A program made the position numbers and the translations under genes. This document shows positions 7,076 through 13,772 of a stretch of 17,822 nucleotides of DNA, piece after piece; the first letter of the stretch is position 1, and the number at the start of each line of letters is the position of its first letter. This DNA is from Vulcanimicrobiota bacterium (GTDB lineage: Bacteria > Vulcanimicrobiota > Vulcanimicrobiia > Vulcanimicrobiales > Vulcanimicrobiaceae): the NCBI GenBank assembly GCA_019233415.1, contig JAFAMK010000415.1, forward strand, positions 1-17,822, in the 5' to 3' direction. The notes below the pieces were generated by a model. The model did not search any database. It saw only the letters and a program-made list of their open reading frames with translations, and was not told where the DNA came from.

Positions 7076-7822
7076 ATGCAGTCTTCGACCCTGAGCCTCT
7101 ACGACGAGCTGGCGGCCGACTACGAGACGTTCTGGCCGTCGTCATCCCCCGAGGTCTTCGAGACGCTGCGTGAGGCGGGGATCGGCGCCGGCACACGCGT
7201 CCTCGACGTCGGGGTCGGAACCGGGCTCACCGCCGAGCCGCTGCTGCGCGGCGGCGCCGTCGTGACCGGAATCGACCCGTCCGCGGCGATGCTCGGCTAC
7301 GCGCGCAAGCGCGTTCCCGGGGCGACGCTGGTCCAGGGCCGCGCCGAGTCGCTGCCGTTCGGGGCAGGCGCGTTCGACGCCGCGACCGCGGCCGAAACGT
7401 TCCACCACCTCGACCAGCCGGCGGCGTTCGCCGAGCTGCTGCGCGTCGTGCGGCCGGGCGGAACGCTCGCGATCTGGTGGCAGACGATCTCGACCGAGGA
7501 TAGCCTGCGCGGCCACCGCGCCGCCGCGTCGCACGACTTGAACCTCGGCGCGGTGCAGGAGCCGCTGAGCCGTGGCTTCCGCGCGTTCTACGGCGCGCCG
7601 CTCGCCGAGCGCACGATCCGCACGGTCCCCGCGATCATCGCGACGACGGTCGCCGACTGGATGGGCTTCGAGCGCGTGCGCGCCGACGTGCGCGAGAGCT
7701 ACGGCGCGCGCGCGAAGAACTGGCTCGACGCGCTGGAAGGACGACTGCTGCGCGCGTACGGTGCGCCCGAGGCGAAGCTCACCGTCCGCACGCTGCAGTA
7801 CATCTACCTGGGTCGCGTCTAG
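7076..7822 (+). CDS. Class I SAM-dependent methyltransferase
   Basis: This 248-residue protein has the SAM-binding motif I RVLDVGVGTGL (41-51), the acidic end of strand 2 in VVTGIDPS, the motif around LVQGRAESLPFGAGAFDAAT, and the post-motif LLRVVRPGGTLAIWW. This pattern is the UbiE/Methyltransf_11 group, in which substrates range from quinones and lipids to small molecules. The N-terminal SLYDELAADYETFW is also usual for this group. Nothing in the sequence identifies the acceptor. The gene begins 10 bp after the helicase stop and ends directly against the GTG of endonuclease IV, so it belongs to the same transcription unit. Confidence 0.88.
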   Translation: MQSSTLSLYDELAADYETFWPSSSPEVFETLREAGIGAGTRVLDVGVGTGLTAEPLLRGGAVVTGIDPSAAMLGYARKRVPGATLVQGRAESLPFGAGAFDAATAAETFHHLDQPAAFAELLRVVRPGGTLAIWWQTISTEDSLRGHRAAASHDLNLGAVQEPLSRGFRAFYGAPLAERTIRTVPAIIATTVADWMGFERVRADVRESYGARAKNWLDALEGRLLRAYGAPEAKLTVRTLQYIYLGRV

Positions 7823-8668
7823 GTGCGGATCGGCGTCCACACCCGCGTGAGCTTCGGCTACGATGCCGCGGTGGCATACGCGCGCAGCCTCGGCTGCGAG
7901 TCGCTGCAGTTCTTCGCCGGCAACCCGAAGACGTACCGCGTCAGCCCGATCGACACGCCCGCGCTGCAGCAGTTCGCCGCCGCCCGTGTCGCGGCGAACA
8001 TCCAGCCGGTCGCGATCCACACGTCGTATCTGATCAACCTCGCGAGCGAGGACGCGAAGATCACCGTCAACTCGCTCAAGCTGCTGAAGAACGATCTGAA
8101 AGCCGCGGCCGTCGGCGGGATCGCGTACGTCAACACGCACCTGGGTTCGTACGGCACGCGTGAGCGCGCGGCGGGATTCGCGTCGGTCGTCGCGGCGCTC
8201 CAAGATGCGCTCGACGGGATCGCGCCCGGCGTCGCGCTGGTGATGGAGAACAGCGCCGGCGCGGGACAGCTGTGCGGTGGGACGATCGAGGAACTCGGCG
8301 CGTTCGTGCGCGCGATCGATCATCCGAATCTGCGCGTCTGCCTCGACACCGCGCACACTTGGGCCGCCGGCTACGCGATCGATACGCAGGACGGCGTCGA
8401 GCGGTTCTTCGACCTGGTCGAGCGGGAACTGGGGCTCGACCGCGTCGTGATGTTCCACTTCAACGACACGCAGATCGAGCTCGGCGGGCACCGCGACCGC
8501 CACTGGCACATCGGCGAGGGGCGCATCGGGATCGAAGGGTTTCGCGCGATCGTCGCGCATCCGGGCGTGCAGGGGAAGGTCGCGATCCTCGAGACGCCGG
8601 GTGAAGAGGAAGACGACCGGCGGAACATCGCGACGCTTCGCGCCGTCCTGGAAGGTGCAGCAGCATGA
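7823..8668 (+). CDS. nfo: Deoxyribonuclease IV (AP endonuclease, Nfo/EndoIV family)
   Basis: Endonuclease IV cleaves DNA 5' to abasic sites in base-excision repair using three zinc ions. This 281-residue protein has the whole ligand set in order: H66 (IHTSYL), H106 (NTHLGSY), E142 (VMENSAG), D175 and H178 (CLDTAHTWAAGY), H212 (FHFNDT), D225 and H227 (HRDRHWHIGEG), and E257 (ILETPG). The length matches the family (about 280). The start is GTG at 7823, directly after the methyltransferase stop codon; MRIGVHTRVS aligns with the family's usual MRIGAHVS beginning, which supports it. The TGA overlaps the ATG of the first PilZ gene as ATGA. Confidence 0.96.
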   Translation: MRIGVHTRVSFGYDAAVAYARSLGCESLQFFAGNPKTYRVSPIDTPALQQFAAARVAANIQPVAIHTSYLINLASEDAKITVNSLKLLKNDLKAAAVGGIAYVNTHLGSYGTRERAAGFASVVAALQDALDGIAPGVALVMENSAGAGQLCGGTIEELGAFVRAIDHPNLRVCLDTAHTWAAGYAIDTQDGVERFFDLVERELGLDRVVMFHFNDTQIELGGHRDRHWHIGEGRIGIEGFRAIVAHPGVQGKVAILETPGEEEDDRRNIATLRAVLEGAAA

Positions 8669-8979
8669 CGAATCCCAACGAGCGCCGCGACGCGATCCGC
8701 GTCAAGGTCGACGTCCCCGCGCGCTACCGCGCCGGTGGGAGCGCCGAGAAGCCGGGGCGGATCGACAACATCTCGCGCGGCGGGTTGCTGCTCGTCGCCG
8801 ACGAGGCGATCCCGGAGGGGACGCGGCTGCGGATCGCGTTCGACGACACGCAGGGGCGCCGGCACGAGGTCGTCGGCGAAGTTGTGCGCTCGGCCCCGAT
8901 GGGGCGCACCGGGGTCTCGTTCGTCCAGATCGAAGATGCAACGCTCGACTACGTCCGCGTCGTTCTGGGTGTACCATAG
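8665..8979 (+). CDS. PilZ domain protein (first of a tandem pair)
   Basis: This 104-residue single-domain protein has the two PilZ c-di-GMP-binding elements: an arginine motif near the N-terminus (ERRDAIRVKVDVPARYR, with R7 and R8) and NISRGG (35-40), which fits the (D/N)xSxxG motif. PilZ proteins bind the second messenger c-di-GMP and regulate motility, exopolysaccharide or transcription through partners. With no output domain, this one is probably an adaptor. It overlaps the nfo stop by ATGA and is followed 16 bp later by a close paralogue. The binding motifs look intact, so c-di-GMP binding is likely but not demonstrated. Confidence 0.88.
   Translation: MTNPNERRDAIRVKVDVPARYRAGGSAEKPGRIDNISRGGLLLVADEAIPEGTRLRIAFDDTQGRRHEVVGEVVRSAPMGRTGVSFVQIEDATLDYVRVVLGVP
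8815..8838 (+). repeat. Identical 24-bp segment shared by the tandem PilZ genes, copy 1
   Basis: GAGGGGACGCGG followed by CTGCGGATCGCG is identical at 9146-9169 in the second PilZ gene and encodes EGTRLRIA in both. It is part of a wider protein-level duplication (SRxGxLLVA... to GEVVRS). Confidence 0.85.
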
Positions 8980-8995
8980 CGCGAGGGAGATGAGC

Positions 8996-9319
8996 ATGAG
9001 CGAGACCCCCGAACGCCGCAGCGCGAAGCGGGTGGCGATCCGGCTGCCGGTCGTGTACCGCGGGCCCGACAACGCGCCCAAGCGCGGCACGACCGAGAAC
9101 GTCTCGCGGCGCGGGATGCTGCTCGTCGCGCAGGACCAGGCGGTCGAGGGGACGCGGCTGCGGATCGCGGTGACGGGGCTCGACGGCCGCGAGCGCGAGA
9201 TCGTCGGCGAGGTCGTGCGCTCGACCCCCGACGGCGGGGTCGCGGTGTCGATCGCCGAGAGCGACGCCGCGGAGATCGACGCGATCGTCGAGCCGGAGGA
9301 GCCGCTCCGCGAGGCGTAG
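8996..9319 (+). CDS. PilZ domain protein (second of a tandem pair)
   Basis: This 107-residue PilZ protein is clearly paralogous to its neighbour: both share SRxGxLLVA, EGTRLRIA and GEVVRS at the same positions. The arginine motif is ERRSAKRVAIRLPVVYR, and the second motif is NVSRRG (35-40), which still satisfies (D/N)xSxxG. I chose the ATG at 8996 because GGGAG (8985-8989) lies 6 nt upstream. The in-frame ATG at 8990 would overlap that ribosome-binding site. An acidic C-terminal tail (IVEPEEPLREA) distinguishes it from the first copy. The pair probably arose by local duplication; whether the copies respond to the same c-di-GMP level is unknown. Confidence 0.87.
   Translation: MSETPERRSAKRVAIRLPVVYRGPDNAPKRGTTENVSRRGMLLVAQDQAVEGTRLRIAVTGLDGREREIVGEVVRSTPDGGVAVSIAESDAAEIDAIVEPEEPLREA
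9146..9169 (+). repeat. Identical 24-bp segment shared by the tandem PilZ genes, copy 2
   Basis: Second copy of the 24-bp identity described at 8815-8838, lying 331 bp downstream in the same reading register of the second PilZ gene. Confidence 0.85.
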
Positions 9320-9328
9320 CGCGCGCCG

Positions 9329-10384
9329 ATGCTCGTGCACTTCGACCTCGACGCGTTCTACGCGTCGGTCGCGCAGCGCGACGACCCGTCGCTGCGCGGC
9401 GTGCCGCTCGCAATCTCGGGCTCGTCGCGGCGCGCGGTCGTGCTCACCGCGTCGTACGAAGCGCGCCCGTTCGGCGTGCGCTCCGCGATGCCGCTCTACC
9501 GCGCGCGCGAGCTGTGCCCGCAGCTCGTCGTCGTTCCGCCGAACTTCACCGCCTACCGGGCGACGTCGGAGCGCGTCTTCGCGATTTTCGAGGACGGCGC
9601 GCGCGCCGTCGAGGGGCTCTCGCTCGACGAGGCATTCTGCGACCCGCACGGCGCCGACGGTGAACGCGCAAGCCTCGACGAGGCGGTCGCGTTCGCGCAA
9701 CGCGTGCGCGCGCGGGTCCGCGCCGAGGTCGGGCTGACCGTCAGCGCCGGGGTCGCGAGCGGCAAGATGGTCGCGAAGATCGCCTGCGACGCGAACAAGC
9801 CCGACGGCCTGACCATCGTCCCGCCCGGGACCGAAGCGGACTTTCTCGCGCCGATGCCGGTCGGGCGGCTGTGGGGGATCGGCCCGAAGACGCAGCCGCG
9901 GATCGAGGCGGCGGGAATTCGCACGATCGGCGACGTCGCCGCGCTCGACGACGCGCGCGCGTTCGCACTGTTCGGCCGCGGCTGGACGTTCTACCGCGAC
10001 CTGGCGCGCGGCATCGACGACCGCGACGTCGACCCGTCACGCGAGCGCAAGTCGATCTCGACCGAGGAGACGTTCGAGTACGACGAACGCGACGAACAAC
10101 GCATCCTCGCGCTCCTGCGAATCCAAGCCGACGAGCTCGCCCACGACCTGCAAGCAAGACACCTGCGCGGCGCAACCGTCGGCGTAAAAATCAAACGCGC
10201 CGACCACACGATCACGGGCCGCCAAACCTCCCTCGCCGTCGCCACGAACGACGCTGACGCCATCCACGACGCGGCCGTCTGGTGCTGGCAACGCGCCGGC
10301 ATGGCTGGCGTCCCCATCCGCCTGCTGGGAACGCGCGTCGCCTCGCTGACCGACGAAGAAGCCCGCGAACTGCGGCTGTTCTGA
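9329..10384 (+). CDS. dinB: DNA polymerase IV (Y-family translesion polymerase)
   Basis: Pol IV copies past damaged bases with low fidelity. This 351-residue protein has the N-terminal FDLDAFYASV (metal ligand D6) and the catalytic SLDEA with D100 and E101. SAGVASGKMVAKIACDANKPDG is the fingers/palm element, and the helix-hairpin-helix segment reads LWGIGPKTQPRIEAAGI. The little-finger domain occupies roughly 235-345. The C-terminus ends ELRLF, resembling the QLxLF beta-clamp-binding peptide of this family. The usual YASVE is YASVA here, a small deviation. The ATG at 9329 lies 9 bp after the PilZ stop. From about 10080 the coding strand shifts from G-ending towards C- and A-rich codons, which continues into the next gene. 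Confidence 0.95.
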   Translation: MLVHFDLDAFYASVAQRDDPSLRGVPLAISGSSRRAVVLTASYEARPFGVRSAMPLYRARELCPQLVVVPPNFTAYRATSERVFAIFEDGARAVEGLSLDEAFCDPHGADGERASLDEAVAFAQRVRARVRAEVGLTVSAGVASGKMVAKIACDANKPDGLTIVPPGTEADFLAPMPVGRLWGIGPKTQPRIEAAGIRTIGDVAALDDARAFALFGRGWTFYRDLARGIDDRDVDPSRERKSISTEETFEYDERDEQRILALLRIQADELAHDLQARHLRGATVGVKIKRADHTITGRQTSLAVATNDADAIHDAAVWCWQRAGMAGVPIRLLGTRVASLTDEEARELRLF

Positions 10385-10400
10385 TGAAGGGCCGCTGATC

Positions 10401-11477
10401 CTGACCGACGACACGCTGCATCGGCGCTCGGAGCTGGCCTACGAAACGCCGCTGACCGCGCTGCTGCACCGCCTCACCCCGACCGACGCGTTCTTCGTGC
10501 GCAACCACGCGCGCGCCGTCCCGCACATCGCGCCGGACGCATACCGGCTGCACGTCGTCGGCTCCGAAACCACACACACGCTGCGTCTCGAAGACCTGCG
10601 CACGCTCCCGCGCGTCTCAGCCATCGTCACCCTCGCCTGCGCCGGAAACGGCCGCACCGCGTTCACCCCACCAATCAGCGGCGGCATCCCCTGGGGCTTC
10701 GGCGCAATCGCAACCGCGCAGTGGGACGGCGTCCTCTTGCGCGACCTACTCGCCCTCGTCGGCATCCCGGCCCACGCGGAAGACACGGCGCACACGGATC
10801 GCGCAGCGCATACGGAACACGCAAGCCAGACGGCTCACGCGGCGCACGTGGCATTCGACGCACGCGACGAAGCACCGGACGACGAACGACCGCCGTACCG
10901 CCGCAGCATCCCGCTCGCGCGCGCGCTCCTCGACGGAACGATCGTCGCCGACACGATGAACGGCGAACCGCTCCCACCCGAACACGGCGGCCCCGTCCGC
11001 CTCATCGTCGCCGGCTGGACCGCAAACCACTCGATGAAGTGGCTCCGCCGCATCACCCTCGCGCACGATCCCGACGACAGCCACTGGATGACGCACGACT
11101 ATCGCGTTCCCGGCCCGACCGGCAGTCTCGACGTCCTCGAAGCAACTGCCGCGATTGCGGTCATCGCCGCTCCAAGCAACGGCGGTCTCTACCCGCGCGA
11201 AATCATTCTGCGCGGCATCGCGTACGGTGAACCACCTCCACACGCCGTAAGCATCGAAATCGACAACGGTTGCGTCGGAGATGCACCGGTGTCGTACGAC
11301 GACGGCCCCTACGCGTGGGGCCGCTGGGCATACACGGCAACACTCCCACGCGGCCGCCACCGCATCACCGTCCGCCCGATCGACGCCACCGGCAACATCG
11401 GCCCGATGCAACCGACATGGAACGCGAAGGGCTATCGTTACGACGGCCCCCACGCTATTGAGGTCGAAGCCGAGTAA
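10401..11477 (+). CDS. Sulfite oxidase-like molybdopterin-dependent oxidoreductase
   Basis: About 358 residues from CTG 10401. The Moco-binding domain includes ETPLTALLHRLTPTDAFFVRNH, then VTLACAGNGR with the cysteine (C80) that ligates molybdenum in this family, and later TANHSMKWLRRITL. The C-terminal half (about 230-356) is the dimerisation domain, with IEIDNG and TWNAKGY. Such enzymes oxidise sulfite or related substrates; no Tat signal or haem domain is seen, so the location and electron acceptor are unknown. Between 10350 and GTG 10497 the frame has no ATG, GTG or TTG, and GTG 10497 would delete conserved residues. CTG at 10401 has GAAGGG 9 nt upstream; CTG 10395 is an alternative. Residues 124-148 form a His/Thr-rich repeat insertion. 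Confidence 0.85.
   Translation: MTDDTLHRRSELAYETPLTALLHRLTPTDAFFVRNHARAVPHIAPDAYRLHVVGSETTHTLRLEDLRTLPRVSAIVTLACAGNGRTAFTPPISGGIPWGFGAIATAQWDGVLLRDLLALVGIPAHAEDTAHTDRAAHTEHASQTAHAAHVAFDARDEAPDDERPPYRRSIPLARALLDGTIVADTMNGEPLPPEHGGPVRLIVAGWTANHSMKWLRRITLAHDPDDSHWMTHDYRVPGPTGSLDVLEATAAIAVIAAPSNGGLYPREIILRGIAYGEPPPHAVSIEIDNGCVGDAPVSYDDGPYAWGRWAYTATLPRGRHRITVRPIDATGNIGPMQPTWNAKGYRYDGPHAIEVEAE
10770..10841 (+). repeat. Imperfect 18-bp tandem repeat, four units, in the molybdoenzyme gene
   Basis: Four in-frame 18-bp units encode AHAEDT, AHTDRA, AHTEHA and SQTAHA, followed by AHVAFD where the family consensus resumes. The units share His/Thr/Ala spacing but differ at many third positions, so the expansion is not very recent. 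Confidence 0.65.
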
Positions 11478-11493
11478 ACGCCCCCGGGTCATT

Positions 11494-11820
11494 CTACGCT
11501 TCTGGAACACCCCCGTCATCCTGAGCTTGTCGAAGGGCGGCGGGTCGTGCCAACGTCTTGATAGCGTCCCAGTCGCCTCGGATGAGTGCGGACTTCTTGG
11601 CGCGCGACCAGCCTTTGATCTGCTTCTCCCAACGAATCGCTTCCGCCGCCGTTCTAAAAGCGGCCGAGTACACGAGCGTCACGGGACGCCGCTCAAACGT
11701 ATAGCATGTCAGGACCATCCCGCGCGCGTGCTGAGCGAGTCGCACCTCCACATCGCTCGTGACCCCGATATAGTAGCTGTTGTCGCGGCAGCGCAGCATG
11801 TAGACCCAAAACTGCTTCAC
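11494..11820 (-). CDS. GIY-YIG nuclease family protein
   Basis: This 108-residue single-domain protein has the GIY-YIG fold signatures: WVYMLRC (V6-Y7, the GIY position), YYIG at 16-19, R27 as the catalytic arginine in VEVRLAQH, and E65 (WEKQIKGW) as the metal-binding glutamate. The later IKGWSRAKKSALI and GDWDAIKTLA are typical of small stand-alone UPF0213/YhbQ-like members. The cellular role of this subgroup is not well defined; the fold cuts DNA. The ATG lies 20 bp inside the right arm of a perfect 32-bp inverted repeat. The last residues (LRQAQDDGG at 96-104, then VPEA) are encoded through the left arm and just beyond. The gene is visibly less GC-rich than its neighbours, which suggests acquisition. 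Confidence 0.9.
   Translation of the reverse strand: MKQFWVYMLRCRDNSYYIGVTSDVEVRLAQHARGMVLTCYTFERRPVTLVYSAAFRTAAEAIRWEKQIKGWSRAKKSALIRGDWDAIKTLARPAALRQAQDDGGVPEA
11509..11540 (-). repeat. Dispersed repeat, copy 2: left arm of the 32-bp inverted repeat
   Basis: ACCCCCGTCATC followed by CTGAGCTTGTCGAAGGGCGG. It is the exact reverse complement of 11841-11872 and codes for the C-terminal LRQAQDDGG of the GIY-YIG protein on the minus strand. Confidence 0.95.
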
Positions 11821-11840
11821 ACGCTTCTACTGCGCGACCA

Positions 11841-11872
11841 CCGCCCTTCGACAAGCTCAGGATGACGGGGGT
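11841..11872 (+). repeat. Dispersed repeat, copy 3: right arm of the 32-bp inverted repeat
   Basis: CCGCCCTTCGACAAG followed by CTCAGGATGACGGGGGT, the exact inverse of 11509-11540 and identical over 28 bp to the scpA copy at 4409-4436. It lies upstream of the GIY-YIG start codon, so it may also carry regulatory sequence for that gene. Confidence 0.95.
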
Positions 11873-11940
11873 ACATTGGCGGGGTGCAAATGGTCGGAGA
11901 TCGTCACATGCCCGCATGGAGACCCTGTAGGGAAGGAGGG

Positions 11941-12912
11941 TTAGATGTGGTCGGTGCTCCAGCAGGGGTCGGCTGCGTCGTTGCGGTCGGGTGGGTTTGC
12001 GTTGAAGGCGGCGCGGAATGATGCGCTTAGGGGGACGAGCATTGAGAGGGCCGTTGTTCGGGGGCGGACGGCGCCGCGGGGGAGGGCTTCGCGGGCGATG
12101 GTGGGCGGGAGCCAGGCTCGGATCGTGCGGAGGTCCCCGGCGGCGGCGCGTAAGAGAGCGGGGATGAGGTCGGCTTCGTCGGGGTTTGCGTAGGCGAACT
12201 CGTCGAGGACGAATGAGTCGGCGGACGGGACGCGGCGGCCGGTGACGTAGGCGGTGAGGGATCGTCCGTGGCGGACGCCGAGGTGGACCGGTTGGCCGGC
12301 GTGTTCGCGTGAGGTTGCGCGTAGGCGCTGCCATTCCCAGTCGAGCGGGGTGCGGGCGAACGCGTACGGGCGGCGCGTGTCGAAGGTGTCGAAGAGGCGG
12401 CGCACTGCGGATGCGTCGGCTTCGCCGAGCGCGGTGACGGTGAGGCGACGGCCCGGAAGCGAGTCGGCGCGCAGCGTGATCGTGCGCGAGGGGAGCGTGA
12501 CGAAGCCGAGGCGTTCGTAGAACGACGGGTGGATGTCGCTGAAGAGGTAGGCCAGGTCGGTGCCGGCGTCGCGTTCGGCGTCGAGGAATGCGCCGAGCAT
12601 TGCCGTTGCGTAGCCGCGGCCGCGCAGGTCGTCCGGCGTGAAGACGGCGCCGATTCCGGCCGCTTTGTAGGTGCGGTCGCCGCAGCGCAGGGTGCGTTCG
12701 TAGCGCTTGCACGATGCGGCCAGTGCACCGTCGATGCGCAGGCCGACGGTGCGGAAGCGGCGTTTTCCGAATGCCGACGATGCGATCGCGCGGAATTCGT
12801 CGACGTACTCGTCGAAGGAGCGACTGCCGGCCCAGAGCGCGGCTGAGTGCGGGAGCACGTCGCGCACGTAGTCGTCCGGCGCGATGACGTCGAGCCGTAG
12901 CCGTCGCGTCAT
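11941..12912 (-). CDS. GNAT family N-acetyltransferase (Eis-like layout)
   Basis: This 323-residue protein has an N-terminal GNAT domain. Motif A is AGIGAVFTPDDLRGRGYATAML (85-106), with RGRGYA binding the acetyl-CoA pyrophosphate, followed by DIHPSFYERLGFV (127-139), the usual motif B. The remaining roughly 180 residues resemble the second acetyltransferase-like half of Eis-type proteins, which are longer than simple GNATs. The substrate is unknown; Eis relatives acetylate amines on small molecules or proteins. The ATG at 12912 overlaps the upstream gene's TGA as ATGA. A TTG at 12918 is possible but less likely. From 11821 to 11940, downstream of the stop, there is only the repeat arm and no clear terminator. 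Confidence 0.82.
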   Translation of the reverse strand: MTRRLRLDVIAPDDYVRDVLPHSAALWAGSRSFDEYVDEFRAIASSAFGKRRFRTVGLRIDGALAASCKRYERTLRCGDRTYKAAGIGAVFTPDDLRGRGYATAMLGAFLDAERDAGTDLAYLFSDIHPSFYERLGFVTLPSRTITLRADSLPGRRLTVTALGEADASAVRRLFDTFDTRRPYAFARTPLDWEWQRLRATSREHAGQPVHLGVRHGRSLTAYVTGRRVPSADSFVLDEFAYANPDEADLIPALLRAAAGDLRTIRAWLPPTIAREALPRGAVRPRTTALSMLVPLSASFRAAFNANPPDRNDAADPCWSTDHI

Positions 12913-13724
12913 GCGCAATCGGGGGCGGCGGTCCAGATCGGGCGCGGCAGAGACGTGCAGACGAACGACGGATTGAGCGGCGAGTCACCGCCGTAGCGCA
13001 GCGGTTCGCCTGCGAGCGTGAGGAGTTGTGCGCCGGCTTCGAGCACGATTGCGTGCGCGGCCGCGGTGTCCCACCAGCACGTCGGTCCGAGGCGCGGGTA
13101 GAGCTGTGCGCTCCCGTCGGCGACGAGGCACAGCTTGAGCGAACTGCCGAGTTCGACGAGTGTGTGCGGCGGCAACGTACGCAGGAACGACGCGAGTGAT
13201 GGTCCCGAATGGGAACGGCTCGCCGCGACAACGAGCGGTCCGTCAGCGCACGCGCTGATCGCGCACGTACCCTTCGCGTCGGTGCGCCATGCGCCTACGC
13301 CACGCGCTGCGCTGTACGTCACGCCGCGCGCAGGGGCGTGGACGACGCCGAGGACCGGCAATCCATCTTCGATGAGGGCGATGTTGACGGTGTACTCGCC
13401 GTTGCCGGCGATGAACTCGCGGGTGCCGTCGAGTGGGTCGACGAGCCAGAAGCGGCGTGGGAGTGCGGTGAGGTCGCAGGTCGTTTCTTCCGAGACGACC
13501 GGCATGTGCGGTTCGAGTGCATGGAGCGCTTCGGTGAGGATTGCGTCGGCAGCGAGGTCGGCGCGAGTGAGTGGCGAGGCGTCGGTCTTGCTGTGCACCT
13601 CGCACGGGCCTTCGCGTGCGATCGCGAGGATCGCATCACCGGCGCGCAATGCGGCTGCGCGCGCGCCGTCGAGCAGCGCCGCAAGATGCGCCTGGTCGAT
13701 GTCGTCCGGGGCAGCGCCGGGCAT
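12909..13724 (-). CDS. cysQ: CysQ-type 3'(2'),5'-bisphosphate nucleotidase (inositol monophosphatase superfamily)
   Basis: CysQ hydrolyses 3'-phosphoadenosine 5'-phosphate (PAP) to AMP, removing the by-product of sulfate assimilation; related family members act on inositol phosphates. This 271-residue protein has the superfamily metal sites: SKTDASPLTRADLAAD (45-60), PVVSEE with E79, FWLVDPLDGTREFI (92-105, D96 and D99), and WWDTAAAHAIV with D219. The NGEYTVNIALI and GVVHAPA stretches are characteristic of CysQ rather than plain inositol monophosphatase. The start is ATG at 13724, 48 bp after the DUF1501 stop. It is coupled by a 4-bp overlap to the acetyltransferase. The sulfite oxidase-like gene is close by on the opposite strand, which may hint at sulfur metabolism, but the genes are convergent and separated. 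Confidence 0.9.
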   Translation of the reverse strand: MPGAAPDDIDQAHLAALLDGARAAALRAGDAILAIAREGPCEVHSKTDASPLTRADLAADAILTEALHALEPHMPVVSEETTCDLTALPRRFWLVDPLDGTREFIAGNGEYTVNIALIEDGLPVLGVVHAPARGVTYSAARGVGAWRTDAKGTCAISACADGPLVVAASRSHSGPSLASFLRTLPPHTLVELGSSLKLCLVADGSAQLYPRLGPTCWWDTAAAHAIVLEAGAQLLTLAGEPLRYGGDSPLNPSFVCTSLPRPIWTAAPDCA

Positions 13725-13772
13725 TCTCGTCGGTGCTACGAGGATGCGGCGCAGCCCTTCGGGAGCGAGCGG

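Larger units (their letters stand above)
11509..11872. mobile_element. Putative GIY-YIG repeat unit (364 bp, inverted-repeat bounded)
   Basis: Two perfect 32-bp inverted arms (11509-11540 and 11841-11872) enclose exactly 300 bp that carry nearly all of a GIY-YIG nuclease gene. The enclosed DNA is less GC-rich than the flanks. No transposase is present, and no convincing target duplication is seen beyond a two-base AC on each side. It sits in the gap between convergent operons, a safe insertion site. A further copy of the repeat in scpA, without a nuclease, fits a dispersed family. That it is, or was, mobile is inference; a chance association of a nuclease with abundant intergenic repeats is the alternative. 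Confidence 0.45.

Noticed and set aside
4409..11872. The three repeat copies as a CRISPR array
   Set aside because: Copies are 7 kb apart or inverted, with no regular spacers and no cas genes.
11501..11880. Target-site duplication flanking the GIY-YIG unit
   Set aside because: Only the two bases AC match on both sides, which is expected by chance and not evidence of transposition.
11907..11918. Small palindrome CATGC-CC-GCATG after the repeat unit, as a terminator for the GNAT gene
   Set aside because: Five-base stem with a two-base centre cannot form a stable hairpin, and no T-tract follows on either strand.
11693..13231. A 512-residue minus-strand frame across GIY-YIG, GNAT and CysQ
   Set aside because: It crosses three confidently identified genes in another frame and is Arg/Pro/His-rich without domain signatures.
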